From contig JAURPI010000028.1 of NCBI GenBank assembly GCA_030835385.1, forward strand, positions 1-45,459: a DNA stretch of 45,459 nt. The letters are read 5' to 3'. Positions 17,761 to 25,619 of the stretch are shown one piece after another (the first letter of the stretch is position 1; each line of letters starts with the position of its first letter). The translations under genes and the position numbers were made by a program. The DNA is from Alphaproteobacteria bacterium. GTDB lineage: Bacteria; Pseudomonadota; Alphaproteobacteria; Rhodospirillales; Rhodospirillaceae. The notes under the pieces are model-generated. The model saw only the letters and a list, made by a program, of their open reading frames with translations. It made no database searches and was not told the DNA's origin.

Positions 17761-20412
17761 TCATGCCGCTGAAATACGCTCTAGGGCTTCTATAACCTTC
17801 GCCTTGGCAGCTTCAGCGGCCTCGACTCTCGCCCTATTTTGTTCAACAACTTCAGGCGGTGCCTTGGCGACAAAGCCTGCATTACCTATCTTTTTCTTAA
17901 TCTTTGAAATCTCGGTTTCGTGCTTTGTTATTTCTTTTTGCAAGCGCGCCCGTTCTTGGTCCAGATCAATCACTCCTGCCAAGGGTAGAAGCAAAGTCAT
18001 AGATCCGACAACAACTTGCACCGCGCCTTCAATGTTAATGTCACCTTCGACGGTCGCAATCGAAGATAAGCGCGCATTGGCTTCAATCAGTGCGCGGTGG
18101 CCATCCAATCGCGCCTTCGCGCTGGCGTCGGCGTCCTTAACACTTACATCGAGCTTGGCTTTTGCCGGGATATTCATTTCCGCACGTACAGAACGTAATG
18201 CTGAGACCAATTCCACCACCCAATCCATTTCTTCTTGGGCATCAGTCGCTGCTAGTCCGTCATAGTCTGGCCATTGTGCATTGATCAGGCCTCCGCCCCG
18301 GTTTTCATCAATGCGGCGCCATAGCTCTTCGGTCACAAAGGGCATGATCGGCTGACCAAAGATCAGTATTTGATCAAGCGCCCAAGCGGCCGTTGCTCGG
18401 GTTTCGGCTTTTGCAGCTTCATCTTCCCCTTGAAACACCGGTTTAGCAAACTCTAAGTACCAGTCACAGAACGTATGCCAGGTGAAGTGATAAAGGGCGT
18501 CGGCCCCTTCGTTAAACCGGTACGCCTCAATGGCAGCCGCAACGGCGTTGCCAGCCTCTACCGCTTTAGAGACGATCCATCGATTAAGCGTGGTGGTGAC
18601 TTTAGTTGGGTCGAACGTCGCCGAGGGCGCGCATTCATTCATTTCGCAGAAGCGAGCGGCATTCCAAATTTTTGTGATAAAGTTGCGATACCCCGCAATA
18701 CGTTGCTCAGCCAACTTAATATCACGGCCCTGCGCCGCCATCGCCGCTAACGTGAAACGAACAGAGTCCGTTCCATATTTATCGCACAGTTCGAGGGGGT
18801 CCATGACATTGCCCTTGGACTTGGACATCTTCTGGCCCTTTTCGTCACGCACCAGCGCATGGATATAGACTTCCTTGAATGGCACCTCACCCATGAAATG
18901 CAGTCCCATCATCATCATCCGGGCGACCCAGAAAAAGATGATGTCGAACCCCGTGACTAGAACATCACCCGGATAGTAGCGGTCCAATTCAGGCGTTTTG
19001 TCCGGCCAGCCCAAGGTCGAGAACGGCCATAGACCGGATGAGAACCAAGTATCCAGTACGTCTGGATCCTGGGTAAGCTCCACGTGTTTGCCATAATGAG
19101 CTTTAGCTGCTGCAAGGGCGTCCGCTTCTGTCTCCTCGACAAAAAACTGACCATCAGGTCCGTACCATGCGGGTATGCGATGTCCCCACCACAGTTGCCG
19201 AGATACGCACCAAGGTTGAATGTTGCGCATCCACTGAAAATAGGTGTTCTCCCATTGCTTGGGCACAAACTGTGTCTTGCCGTCTTCCACTGCTTTGATG
19301 GCCGGTTGCGCCAGCGTATGGGCATCAGCGAACCATTGGTCCGTCAGCCATGGCTCGACCACTACGCCGGAGCGGTCGCCGTAAGGAATAACCATGGGGT
19401 TCTCTTCGATTTTTTCTAGCAGGCCGAGCTCTTCGATTTCAGCAACGATCGCTTTACGTGCTTCAAAGCGATCCATGCCGCGATATTTATCAGGGGTGTT
19501 TTCGTTCAGTGCAGCATTCTCATCCAGAACATTGATGCGCTCTAAATTATGACGTGCGCCAACTGCAAAATCATTGAAGTCGTGAGCCGGCGTAATTTTC
19601 ACCGCCCCTGACCCTTTCTCAGGATCAGCATAGTCGTCGGCAATAATCGGAATTTTTCGCCCCGTTAATGGCAAGACACAGTGTTCACCAACCAAGTCTG
19701 TGTACCGCTCGTCTTCGGGGTGCACCGCCACAGCCGTATCACCGAGCATTGTTTCTGGCCGAGTGGTGCCGACAGTGATGAACACGCCGTCACGCCCTTC
19801 TACCGGATACTTGAAGAACCACATTTTGCCGGTGGTCTCACGCTGCTCAACTTCGAGGTCAGAAATCGCGGTGTGTAGTTTTGGATCCCAGTTCACCAAC
19901 CGCTTGTCGCGGTAGATGAGCCCCTCTTTGTGTAACTGAACAAAAACTTTCGTAACCGCCTTGGAAAGCCCTTCATCGAGTGTGAAGCGCTCTTTTTCCC
20001 AGTCCGGAGAGGCCCCGAGACGACGTAGCTGACGAATTATCGTGCCTCCGGATTCCGCTTTCCAATCCCACACCTTTTCAATGAATTTTTCTCGTCCTAG
20101 GTCCCGTCGATGAACACCCTGCTCCGCCAACTGGCGCTCAACCACCATCTGTGTTGCGATCCCCGCGTGATCCGTGCCCGGCTGCCACAACACATCCCGA
20201 TCTTTCATGCGGCGGTACCGAATGAGGACGTCTTGCAGAGTGAATGTCAGTGCGTGACCGATATGAAGACTGCCCGTCACGTTCGGCGGCGGCATCATGA
20301 TCGTATAGGGGGCATTGTTGGAGCCCGTATCGGCGGCAAAAGCCCCGGTTTGCTCCCATTCATCGTAGAGACATTCTTCTACATCGGTGGGGTTATAGGT
20401 CTTCTCGAGCAT
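17761..20412 (-). CDS. valS: Valyl-tRNA synthetase
   Basis: Class Ia synthetase for valine (883 residues). The HIGH motif is at 50-53 (PPPNVTGSLHIGHAL) and the KMSKS motif is in GQKMSKSKGNVMDPLEL. The editing domain lies between them (GTTRPETMLGDTAVAVHP). The C-terminal coiled-coil arm (DLDQERARLQKEITKHETEISKIKKKI) is typical of ValRS. In many alphaproteobacteria popZ, tolC and pcm lie directly upstream on the same strand; here they are about 11.5 kb away, separated by accessory genes. The 184-base divergent gap to the glycosyltransferase gene holds no site I could name. Confidence 0.97.
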   Translation of the reverse strand: MLEKTYNPTDVEECLYDEWEQTGAFAADTGSNNAPYTIMMPPPNVTGSLHIGHALTFTLQDVLIRYRRMKDRDVLWQPGTDHAGIATQMVVERQLAEQGVHRRDLGREKFIEKVWDWKAESGGTIIRQLRRLGASPDWEKERFTLDEGLSKAVTKVFVQLHKEGLIYRDKRLVNWDPKLHTAISDLEVEQRETTGKMWFFKYPVEGRDGVFITVGTTRPETMLGDTAVAVHPEDERYTDLVGEHCVLPLTGRKIPIIADDYADPEKGSGAVKITPAHDFNDFAVGARHNLERINVLDENAALNENTPDKYRGMDRFEARKAIVAEIEELGLLEKIEENPMVIPYGDRSGVVVEPWLTDQWFADAHTLAQPAIKAVEDGKTQFVPKQWENTYFQWMRNIQPWCVSRQLWWGHRIPAWYGPDGQFFVEETEADALAAAKAHYGKHVELTQDPDVLDTWFSSGLWPFSTLGWPDKTPELDRYYPGDVLVTGFDIIFFWVARMMMMGLHFMGEVPFKEVYIHALVRDEKGQKMSKSKGNVMDPLELCDKYGTDSVRFTLAAMAAQGRDIKLAEQRIAGYRNFITKIWNAARFCEMNECAPSATFDPTKVTTTLNRWIVSKAVEAGNAVAAAIEAYRFNEGADALYHFTWHTFCDWYLEFAKPVFQGEDEAAKAETRATAAWALDQILIFGQPIMPFVTEELWRRIDENRGGGLINAQWPDYDGLAATDAQEEMDWVVELVSALRSVRAEMNIPAKAKLDVSVKDADASAKARLDGHRALIEANARLSSIATVEGDINIEGAVQVVVGSMTLLLPLAGVIDLDQERARLQKEITKHETEISKIKKKIGNAGFVAKAPPEVVEQNRARVEAAEAAKAKVIEALERISAA

Positions 20413-20596
20413 CTAACTGGTCTTTGCGTTCTGGGGCATAAGGCTTTGTCTGAAAGTGGGTTTACCGTTGCACGCGCCAAAGCGCAACGCCTGGACAAAA
20501 GTGTCTCACTTTGGGCGATTCAATCGCACCGTCCTTTGAGCATGCACAAATATTTAGGTACTTCGATGCCTTGGTCCTTCGAGGTAAGGTCAGACC

Positions 20597-22387
20597 ATGC
20601 CTAACGATCCCTCTCACGCCGTAAACCCTTTGGAGCACGCTGCCAATGCCTTGGACCGAGGGGCATTTGATGCTGCCGAACAGGGATTTAGAGTAATTCT
20701 TGCTTCTGACCCACAGAGCCCGGCTGCTCTTCTTCTGCTGGGGGAAACACTAAGGCGAAAAGGCGACCTAGCGCAGTCTGAACAGGTCCTCCGTCAGGCC
20801 CTTGATTACAATGAGGGCTCCACCCTACCCCATTCTTTTCTTCACCATACTTTGCTCCAAGCTGGGCGATTTGAAGACGCCCTGGTTGTGATTGAGCAAG
20901 CGGTCGCGCTGGAGCCCGGCAATGCAGATCTGGTCTATCAACTGGCTGTAACTCTTGATGGGCTCAGCAAACATTCTGACGCCTTAAAGAAGGCACGGCA
21001 TTGCTTGACCCTTCGTCCAGGCTGGCTGGCTCCAACGAGTTTGGAGGCGTCTTCACTGCGGGTCATAGGACACGGCGAACAAGCAATCGATCTCCTGAAG
21101 GAAATGATAGAGCTGGAGCCTGAAAATAAATCTTTGTGGGGCAATCTAGTCCTGTCTTTACACGGCGACCCCCGTGCCGACTTATCTGAAATTGCTAGAG
21201 CGACACGCCAAGCCTGGAAGTTGAACAGTGACTCCGAGATCGCAAAGGTAATCTCGGCTGCAACTCCCGAAAGGAAACTCAAAATCGCCTATATATCTGG
21301 CGACTTCAGAGAGCACCCCGTTGCTTATTTTCTTGATGGCGTTCTCACCGCCCACGATCGATCTGCATTTCACGTAACACTGGTGCCAACGTTTTCAGGT
21401 GCAGACAAACGCACCGCTGTCCTTCGGCAAAAAGCAGATGCTTGGCATCCCATCTTTAATTTATCGGACGAAAGCGCAGCCCAACAATTACGTGAAATGC
21501 AGATCGATATTGCTATTGATTTGGCTGGCTGGACGCGAGGCCACCGTTTAGGTGTGTTTCACCGCCGCATCGCCCCTATCCAAGCGACATGGATTGGATA
21601 CTCGGGCACAACAGGTCTGGACGAGATGGACTACATCATCTGCGACACCACCGTCCTTCCGGTCGACCATGAACAGCACTACAGCGAAACGCCGTTGCGG
21701 TTACCGGATTGTTACCTCAGCATGATGTCTCCGCGCAGCTTTATGAAAAGTTTCCAGCCAGACATCGGCCCGCGTCCGGCACCTGACCCTGATCGCATTG
21801 TTTTTGGGTCCTTTAATACGCTGGCTAAACTGACAAACGAGCTACTCGATACATGGGCACGCATTCTTTCTAACGTAGACGGATCAATCCTAATGTTACG
21901 CGCGCGTCAGCTCAACGACGCAGGTGTGCAGGCTGATGTCAGGGCCCGCTTTGACCAACGAGGCATCCCGTCGGATCGACTGCGACTTGAGGGCAACAAC
22001 TCACGTAAAGGTCTGCTTGCCGCCTACCGTGATGTTGATATTGCCTTGGACCCTTTCCCCTATGGTGGGACGACCACCACTTTTGAAACTTTGTGCATGG
22101 GTGTCCCGGTCATTAGCCTCGCAAGCGACCGATGGGTTGGGTTGGTCGGTGCCAGTGTTCTCAAAACGATCGGGCTAGCAGAACTTATTGCTGTTAGCCG
22201 TGACGATTACGTCGCCAAAGCCATTGAATTGGCCAACGACATTCACAAGCTCGGGGATCTACACAACAAACTTGCAGAGCGCGTGGAGACTTCCCCAGCT
22301 TGTGACACCCGCACTTTTACAGCAAACCTAGAGAGTTCACTTCGCCATATTTGGCGGCAATGGTGCGACCACCAAACAGGGGCATAG
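20597..22387 (+). CDS. TPR protein with O-GlcNAc transferase (SPINDLY/GT41) domain
   Basis: Large cytoplasmic glycosyltransferase-like protein (596 residues). Tetratricopeptide repeats fill about residues 10-200 (GAFDAAEQGFRVILASDPQSPAALLLLGETL, DALVVIEQAVALEPGNADLVYQLA and others). The GT41 catalytic domain follows, with KIAYISGDFREHPVAYFLDGVL, where the His aligns with the conserved HP of OGT. Then come APIQATWIGYSGTTGLDEMDYIICD and DPFPYGGTTTTFETLCMGVPVISL (UDP-sugar-binding part). Bacterial members modify proteins or flagellin, or act on unknown acceptors; no acceptor is evident here. It is divergent from valS, with AAGG upstream of the ATG. Confidence 0.88.
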   Translation: MPNDPSHAVNPLEHAANALDRGAFDAAEQGFRVILASDPQSPAALLLLGETLRRKGDLAQSEQVLRQALDYNEGSTLPHSFLHHTLLQAGRFEDALVVIEQAVALEPGNADLVYQLAVTLDGLSKHSDALKKARHCLTLRPGWLAPTSLEASSLRVIGHGEQAIDLLKEMIELEPENKSLWGNLVLSLHGDPRADLSEIARATRQAWKLNSDSEIAKVISAATPERKLKIAYISGDFREHPVAYFLDGVLTAHDRSAFHVTLVPTFSGADKRTAVLRQKADAWHPIFNLSDESAAQQLREMQIDIAIDLAGWTRGHRLGVFHRRIAPIQATWIGYSGTTGLDEMDYIICDTTVLPVDHEQHYSETPLRLPDCYLSMMSPRSFMKSFQPDIGPRPAPDPDRIVFGSFNTLAKLTNELLDTWARILSNVDGSILMLRARQLNDAGVQADVRARFDQRGIPSDRLRLEGNNSRKGLLAAYRDVDIALDPFPYGGTTTTFETLCMGVPVISLASDRWVGLVGASVLKTIGLAELIAVSRDDYVAKAIELANDIHKLGDLHNKLAERVETSPACDTRTFTANLESSLRHIWRQWCDHQTGA

Positions 22388-22465
22388 AACCGCACTAACC
22401 ATTGATCACGGGGCCACCTCGAGGCAGACTTACCTCATAAAATCATCAAATCAAAGGGCGCCTCG

Positions 22466-23230
22466 ATGACCAAAATATCTCTATTTTCTGCCGCTTTTCT
22501 GACCCTAGTTATGGCGGCAAGCCCAAAGATCGGTCTCGCCAATGACGGCGTCCTGGTGTTCGGCGGCACCGGGCAACTTGGTGCTGAAATTGTAATGGAC
22601 CTCATAGAAGCCGTTGAAAACGTTACGGTTTTTGTACGCCCCACCTCAAATCGATCGAAACTAGACCCCTTGGGTGTATCTTTCGTAACCGGTGATGTGT
22701 TGACCGAAAGTGATGTCGAAGCGGCACTGAAATCGGGTCCCTATCGTGTGGTGATAGATGCCTTGGCCCGCGACGGCGATACCGAACCTGATTTTTACAT
22801 CGACAGCATGATGTACATCTCGAAATGGGCGAAGGAAACTGGTGTTAGTCAGGTGATATTGCATGGCTCGGTTGGCGCGGGATTAAGCCGCCCAGTTTAC
22901 CCCCAAGCACGTTGGGACGTAATGGGATCGACCATTACGGCCAAAGATCATGGTGAGCGCCACCTCATGGAAAGCGGCGCGCCTTACACCATCATTCGCA
23001 ATCTTGTTTTGTTGCCCGCAGATATGTCTGAATCTGGAGAGGCGGCGATGACCACCGACCAATCGAAACGTGGTGTCGTAACGCGCGACGCTCTCGCTCG
23101 CCTCACCATGGAATGTTTAGATAATGCAACTTGTATCGATGAAATTTATCATGCTTATGACGATGCCATTGATCTACCCCCGGGGCGATACCGGGATACC
23201 CTAGACTCTTTTAGGGAAGCAGCGAACTAG
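22466..23230 (+). CDS. Exported NAD(P)-binding (NmrA/atypical SDR) protein
   Basis: The 254-residue product has a Rossmann fold of the atypical short-chain dehydrogenase/NmrA type, with the glycine motif in VLVFGGTGQLGAEIVMDL and later VIDALARDGD and YTIIRNLVLLP. Unusually, the Rossmann start is preceded by a Sec-type signal peptide (MTKISLFSAAFLTLVMAASPKIGLA, cut before ND), which suggests periplasmic location. NAD(P) is not known to be freely available there, so the nucleotide may be absent, or the leader may act as an anchor. Substrate unknown. It opens a three-gene unit with the methyltransferase 54 bases downstream and a 119-residue unknown protein. Confidence 0.78.
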   Translation: MTKISLFSAAFLTLVMAASPKIGLANDGVLVFGGTGQLGAEIVMDLIEAVENVTVFVRPTSNRSKLDPLGVSFVTGDVLTESDVEAALKSGPYRVVIDALARDGDTEPDFYIDSMMYISKWAKETGVSQVILHGSVGAGLSRPVYPQARWDVMGSTITAKDHGERHLMESGAPYTIIRNLVLLPADMSESGEAAMTTDQSKRGVVTRDALARLTMECLDNATCIDEIYHAYDDAIDLPPGRYRDTLDSFREAAN

Positions 23231-23284
23231 ACTTTCCGCGGGACCCTGAAATCACAGATTGACCTGAGCCAAAGGACAAGCACC

Positions 23285-24463
23285 ATGCAACCGCAAGACC
23301 ACGAACAGTTTTCCCACGCCGTTTTACCCGAAGCAACGGCAGACGAATTTGCCCGGCAGGAGTTTGTTAAGTCATACAAGCTGCATCTCGCGACCCAGGT
23401 CAGCCCTAAGACTAAAACTGTGTACGAAACCCAGGTCAAACCCTCTTTTGAAAAGGAACATGGTCGCACCCCAAAAAACCGCCATGAAATCCGAAAAGCC
23501 ATGAACGGCAACAATCATTATCAGACTTGGAGTTCTCTGTTGCGCACCAGTCAGGAAATGATGTGGAAGTCCTGTCAAGTGTCGGTGGAACGTCAATGGG
23601 GGAAGTTGGTATCGGAGGCCAAAAAGAAAAGCTCAGACAAACCCGCGGGCGGAACCCTCTCGCTTGACCCAAGCGTTAAAATTCCACGTTACCTCACGGC
23701 TGTCGATATCCACTGCCAACCCGGCGGATACCACACTGAATTGGTAGAGGACGACGTGGCGCCAGGTGCAATCTTTGAGCGGGCTGTTTATATCTATGCG
23801 ATGGGCCAGTTGGGCCCCATGAACGACGATATGGGTGCAAGCACCATCGCTTACATTCAGAAGACCTACCCTGACTTCACACCGAAACGGATACTCGACT
23901 TAGGGTGCTCCACAGCAAATTCGACAGTGCCGTATAAGGAAACGTTCCCCGATGCCGAAGTGTTTGGTGTCGATGTCGCTGCGCCAATGCTGCGCTATGC
24001 ACACGCACGATGTGAAGCGATCGGTGTTCCCATACATTTATCCCAGCAGAATGCAGAACATCTTGATTTTGAGGATGGCTCTTTCGACCTCATTGTCTCT
24101 CACATCCTTATTCACGAAACATCAACGACAGCCTTTCGCAATATTATGAAAGAATGCCACCGGTTGCTGGCGCCTGGCGGTGTTGTCATCCATGTGGAAA
24201 CGCCCGCCTATAAAGGCATGGACGACTATGATGCCTTTATTCTGGATTGGGACACCTACAACAATAACGAGCCCTTCTGGGGCAAATCCCACGAGATTGA
24301 TCCACCACGTGCAGCAGAAGAAGCTGGGTTTGATCCTTCAAAGTCTTTTGAAGCTATGGCCCCCAGCGCTTATGAAGCCGCCAAAGCTAAACGGACAAAT
24401 GTTTTCCAAGGCGGTGACTTTGGTGGCGGTGGTTTCTGGTATCTCTACGGTGTCCAGAAGTAG
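23285..24463 (+). CDS. Class I SAM-dependent methyltransferase with N-terminal extension
   Basis: A 392-residue protein whose C-terminal half is a Rossmann-type methyltransferase. Motif I is in RILDLGCSTANSTVPYKETFP (about residue 198), then VFGVDVAAPMLRYA, the adenine-loop region LSQQNAEHLDFEDGSFDLIVSHILIHE, and CHRLLAPGGVVIHVE. About 190 residues precede it, a mostly helical part I do not recognise (YETQVKPSFEKEHGRTPKNRHEI..., NHYQTWSSLLRTSQEMMW). The substrate cannot be read. SD AAAGGA is upstream. The next gene starts 9 bases after the stop, so the two are surely co-translated. Confidence 0.82.
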   Translation: MQPQDHEQFSHAVLPEATADEFARQEFVKSYKLHLATQVSPKTKTVYETQVKPSFEKEHGRTPKNRHEIRKAMNGNNHYQTWSSLLRTSQEMMWKSCQVSVERQWGKLVSEAKKKSSDKPAGGTLSLDPSVKIPRYLTAVDIHCQPGGYHTELVEDDVAPGAIFERAVYIYAMGQLGPMNDDMGASTIAYIQKTYPDFTPKRILDLGCSTANSTVPYKETFPDAEVFGVDVAAPMLRYAHARCEAIGVPIHLSQQNAEHLDFEDGSFDLIVSHILIHETSTTAFRNIMKECHRLLAPGGVVIHVETPAYKGMDDYDAFILDWDTYNNNEPFWGKSHEIDPPRAAEEAGFDPSKSFEAMAPSAYEAAKAKRTNVFQGGDFGGGGFWYLYGVQK

Positions 24464-24472
24464 GAGCGCGAA

Positions 24473-24832
24473 ATGCCAGAAGAGTTAAACCCTGCGAACG
24501 CCAAACTGCCAAAGCATTCCAAGGGAATGCGCCCACAGTTCTTTCACGACCCAACGTCAGACAAGCTTCTGGCAATGGTGATGGCATTGGCCGGAGAGGT
24601 TTCAGTGATACGCGACCGCAACGACACCCTCGAGCGGTTGATAGACGCCAAAGGTCTTCTCGATAAATCCGAGATTGATCAATACAAGCCATCGAAAGAG
24701 GTCATCGCCGAGCGAGATGCCTGGCGGCAAGAGTATCTCTCTCACATCCTGCGTATCGTGGACTTAGACGCTGAGAATATGGGACGCAATGATGTCTCGC
24801 CTGAGTGGCAGGCCGTTATGGATGAAGTTTAG
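24473..24832 (+). CDS. Unknown 119-residue protein coupled to the methyltransferase
   Basis: A small, charged, mostly helical protein with no signal peptide or membrane segment. It reads FFHDPTSDKLLAMVMALAGEVSVIRDRNDTLERLIDAKGLL then KSEIDQYKPSKEVIAERDAWRQEYLSHILRIV. I do not recognise a characterised family. It is preceded by TAGGAGCG and starts 9 bases after the methyltransferase stop, which suggests an obligate partner, perhaps a small subunit or stabiliser of that enzyme (inference). It ends the three-gene unit. No terminator is visible before the convergent kinase pseudogene. Confidence 0.72.
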   Translation: MPEELNPANAKLPKHSKGMRPQFFHDPTSDKLLAMVMALAGEVSVIRDRNDTLERLIDAKGLLDKSEIDQYKPSKEVIAERDAWRQEYLSHILRIVDLDAENMGRNDVSPEWQAVMDEV

Positions 24833-24871
24833 AGTCCGGCCATAGCGCCCTTTCAACCGATCCGGACGCGT

Positions 24872-25534
24872 CTAGGCAGTTTCAACGGCTGTTGGAGAGC
24901 TTTGATTTTCATTGCGTTCAAATGTGCGCCATTCAGGGAAGGTGCACGTCACCTCCCTGCCTGAGCCTACCTTGCTTTCAATGACAAGCCGGCCAGCATG
25001 CAATGCCATTCTTGAGCAATGGATAGACCAAGGCCTGTTCCGTCGGCCGTAAGCAAACTATCTGGTTTTGATTTGAAGAACAGTTCCGTCACGTGTTCAA
25101 GTTCATCAGGCGCAATACCGACGCCCGTATCACTTACCGCAATGCTAATGCGACCTTTCTCGTCTGCATTGGCAGAAACAGTAATGCGCCCACCCTGCCC
25201 CGTGAATTTAATGGCGTTGACAATGAGGTTAATCATGATCTGCTTGACCAGTCGCTCGTCAGCGGACAATAGAGGCAGCTCGTCGTCATATTTCTCCGAC
25301 AACATCGGCCCCTGCATTTTGGGGCGGAACTTCACCTAACGTCGCCGTCAAACCTCGACCAACTTGAAGTCACGTGAGAAGACGCGATATCAGATCTCGC
25401 GAACGCGTATGCGCATCGATCACAAGAACTGACGTCTGTGACAACTCTTTGGTTTTTCTTTTATTGGCCCGCTCAAACATAGCCAGAATATTTTCGAATT
25501 CCTTGCATGAATCAAGCCCCTCAAGGTTGTTCAA
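24872..25534 (-). pseudogene. Decayed two-component kinase gene (HATPase remnant)
   Basis: Reading the minus strand gives pieces of one signalling protein in broken frames. First comes a linker and a receiver-like start (LAMFERANKRKTKEL, then VLVIDAHTRSRDLISRLLT) ending in TGA. Then DFKLVEV is followed by two stops, and then a good histidine-kinase ATPase domain: N-box INLIVNAIKFT, DTGVGI and GTGLGLSIAQE. A frameshift follows at about 25008 (one base lost in GAAATGGCA would explain it), after which ALHAGRLVIESKVGSGREV and TCTFPEWRTFERNENQSS continue in another frame to TAG at 24872. No HisKA phospho-acceptor helix remains. The longest intact piece (24967-25335) is not a functional kinase. Confidence 0.8.
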
Positions 25535-25570
25535 CCTATCGGTTCGCCGTCAGGTTTGCAGGCAAAGAAA

Positions 25571-25596
25571 AAGCCCCGGACCGAAGTACGGGGCTT
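25571..25596 (-). terminator. Intrinsic terminator of TonB-receptor gene 2
   Basis: Stem AAGCCCCG/CGGGGCTT with a 10-base loop, followed on the minus strand by TTTTTCTTT. It lies 24 bases after the stop of the receptor gene at 25620. Confidence 0.85.
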
Positions 25597-25619
25597 CCTT
25601 TTTGAGATGTACTCTAAGC

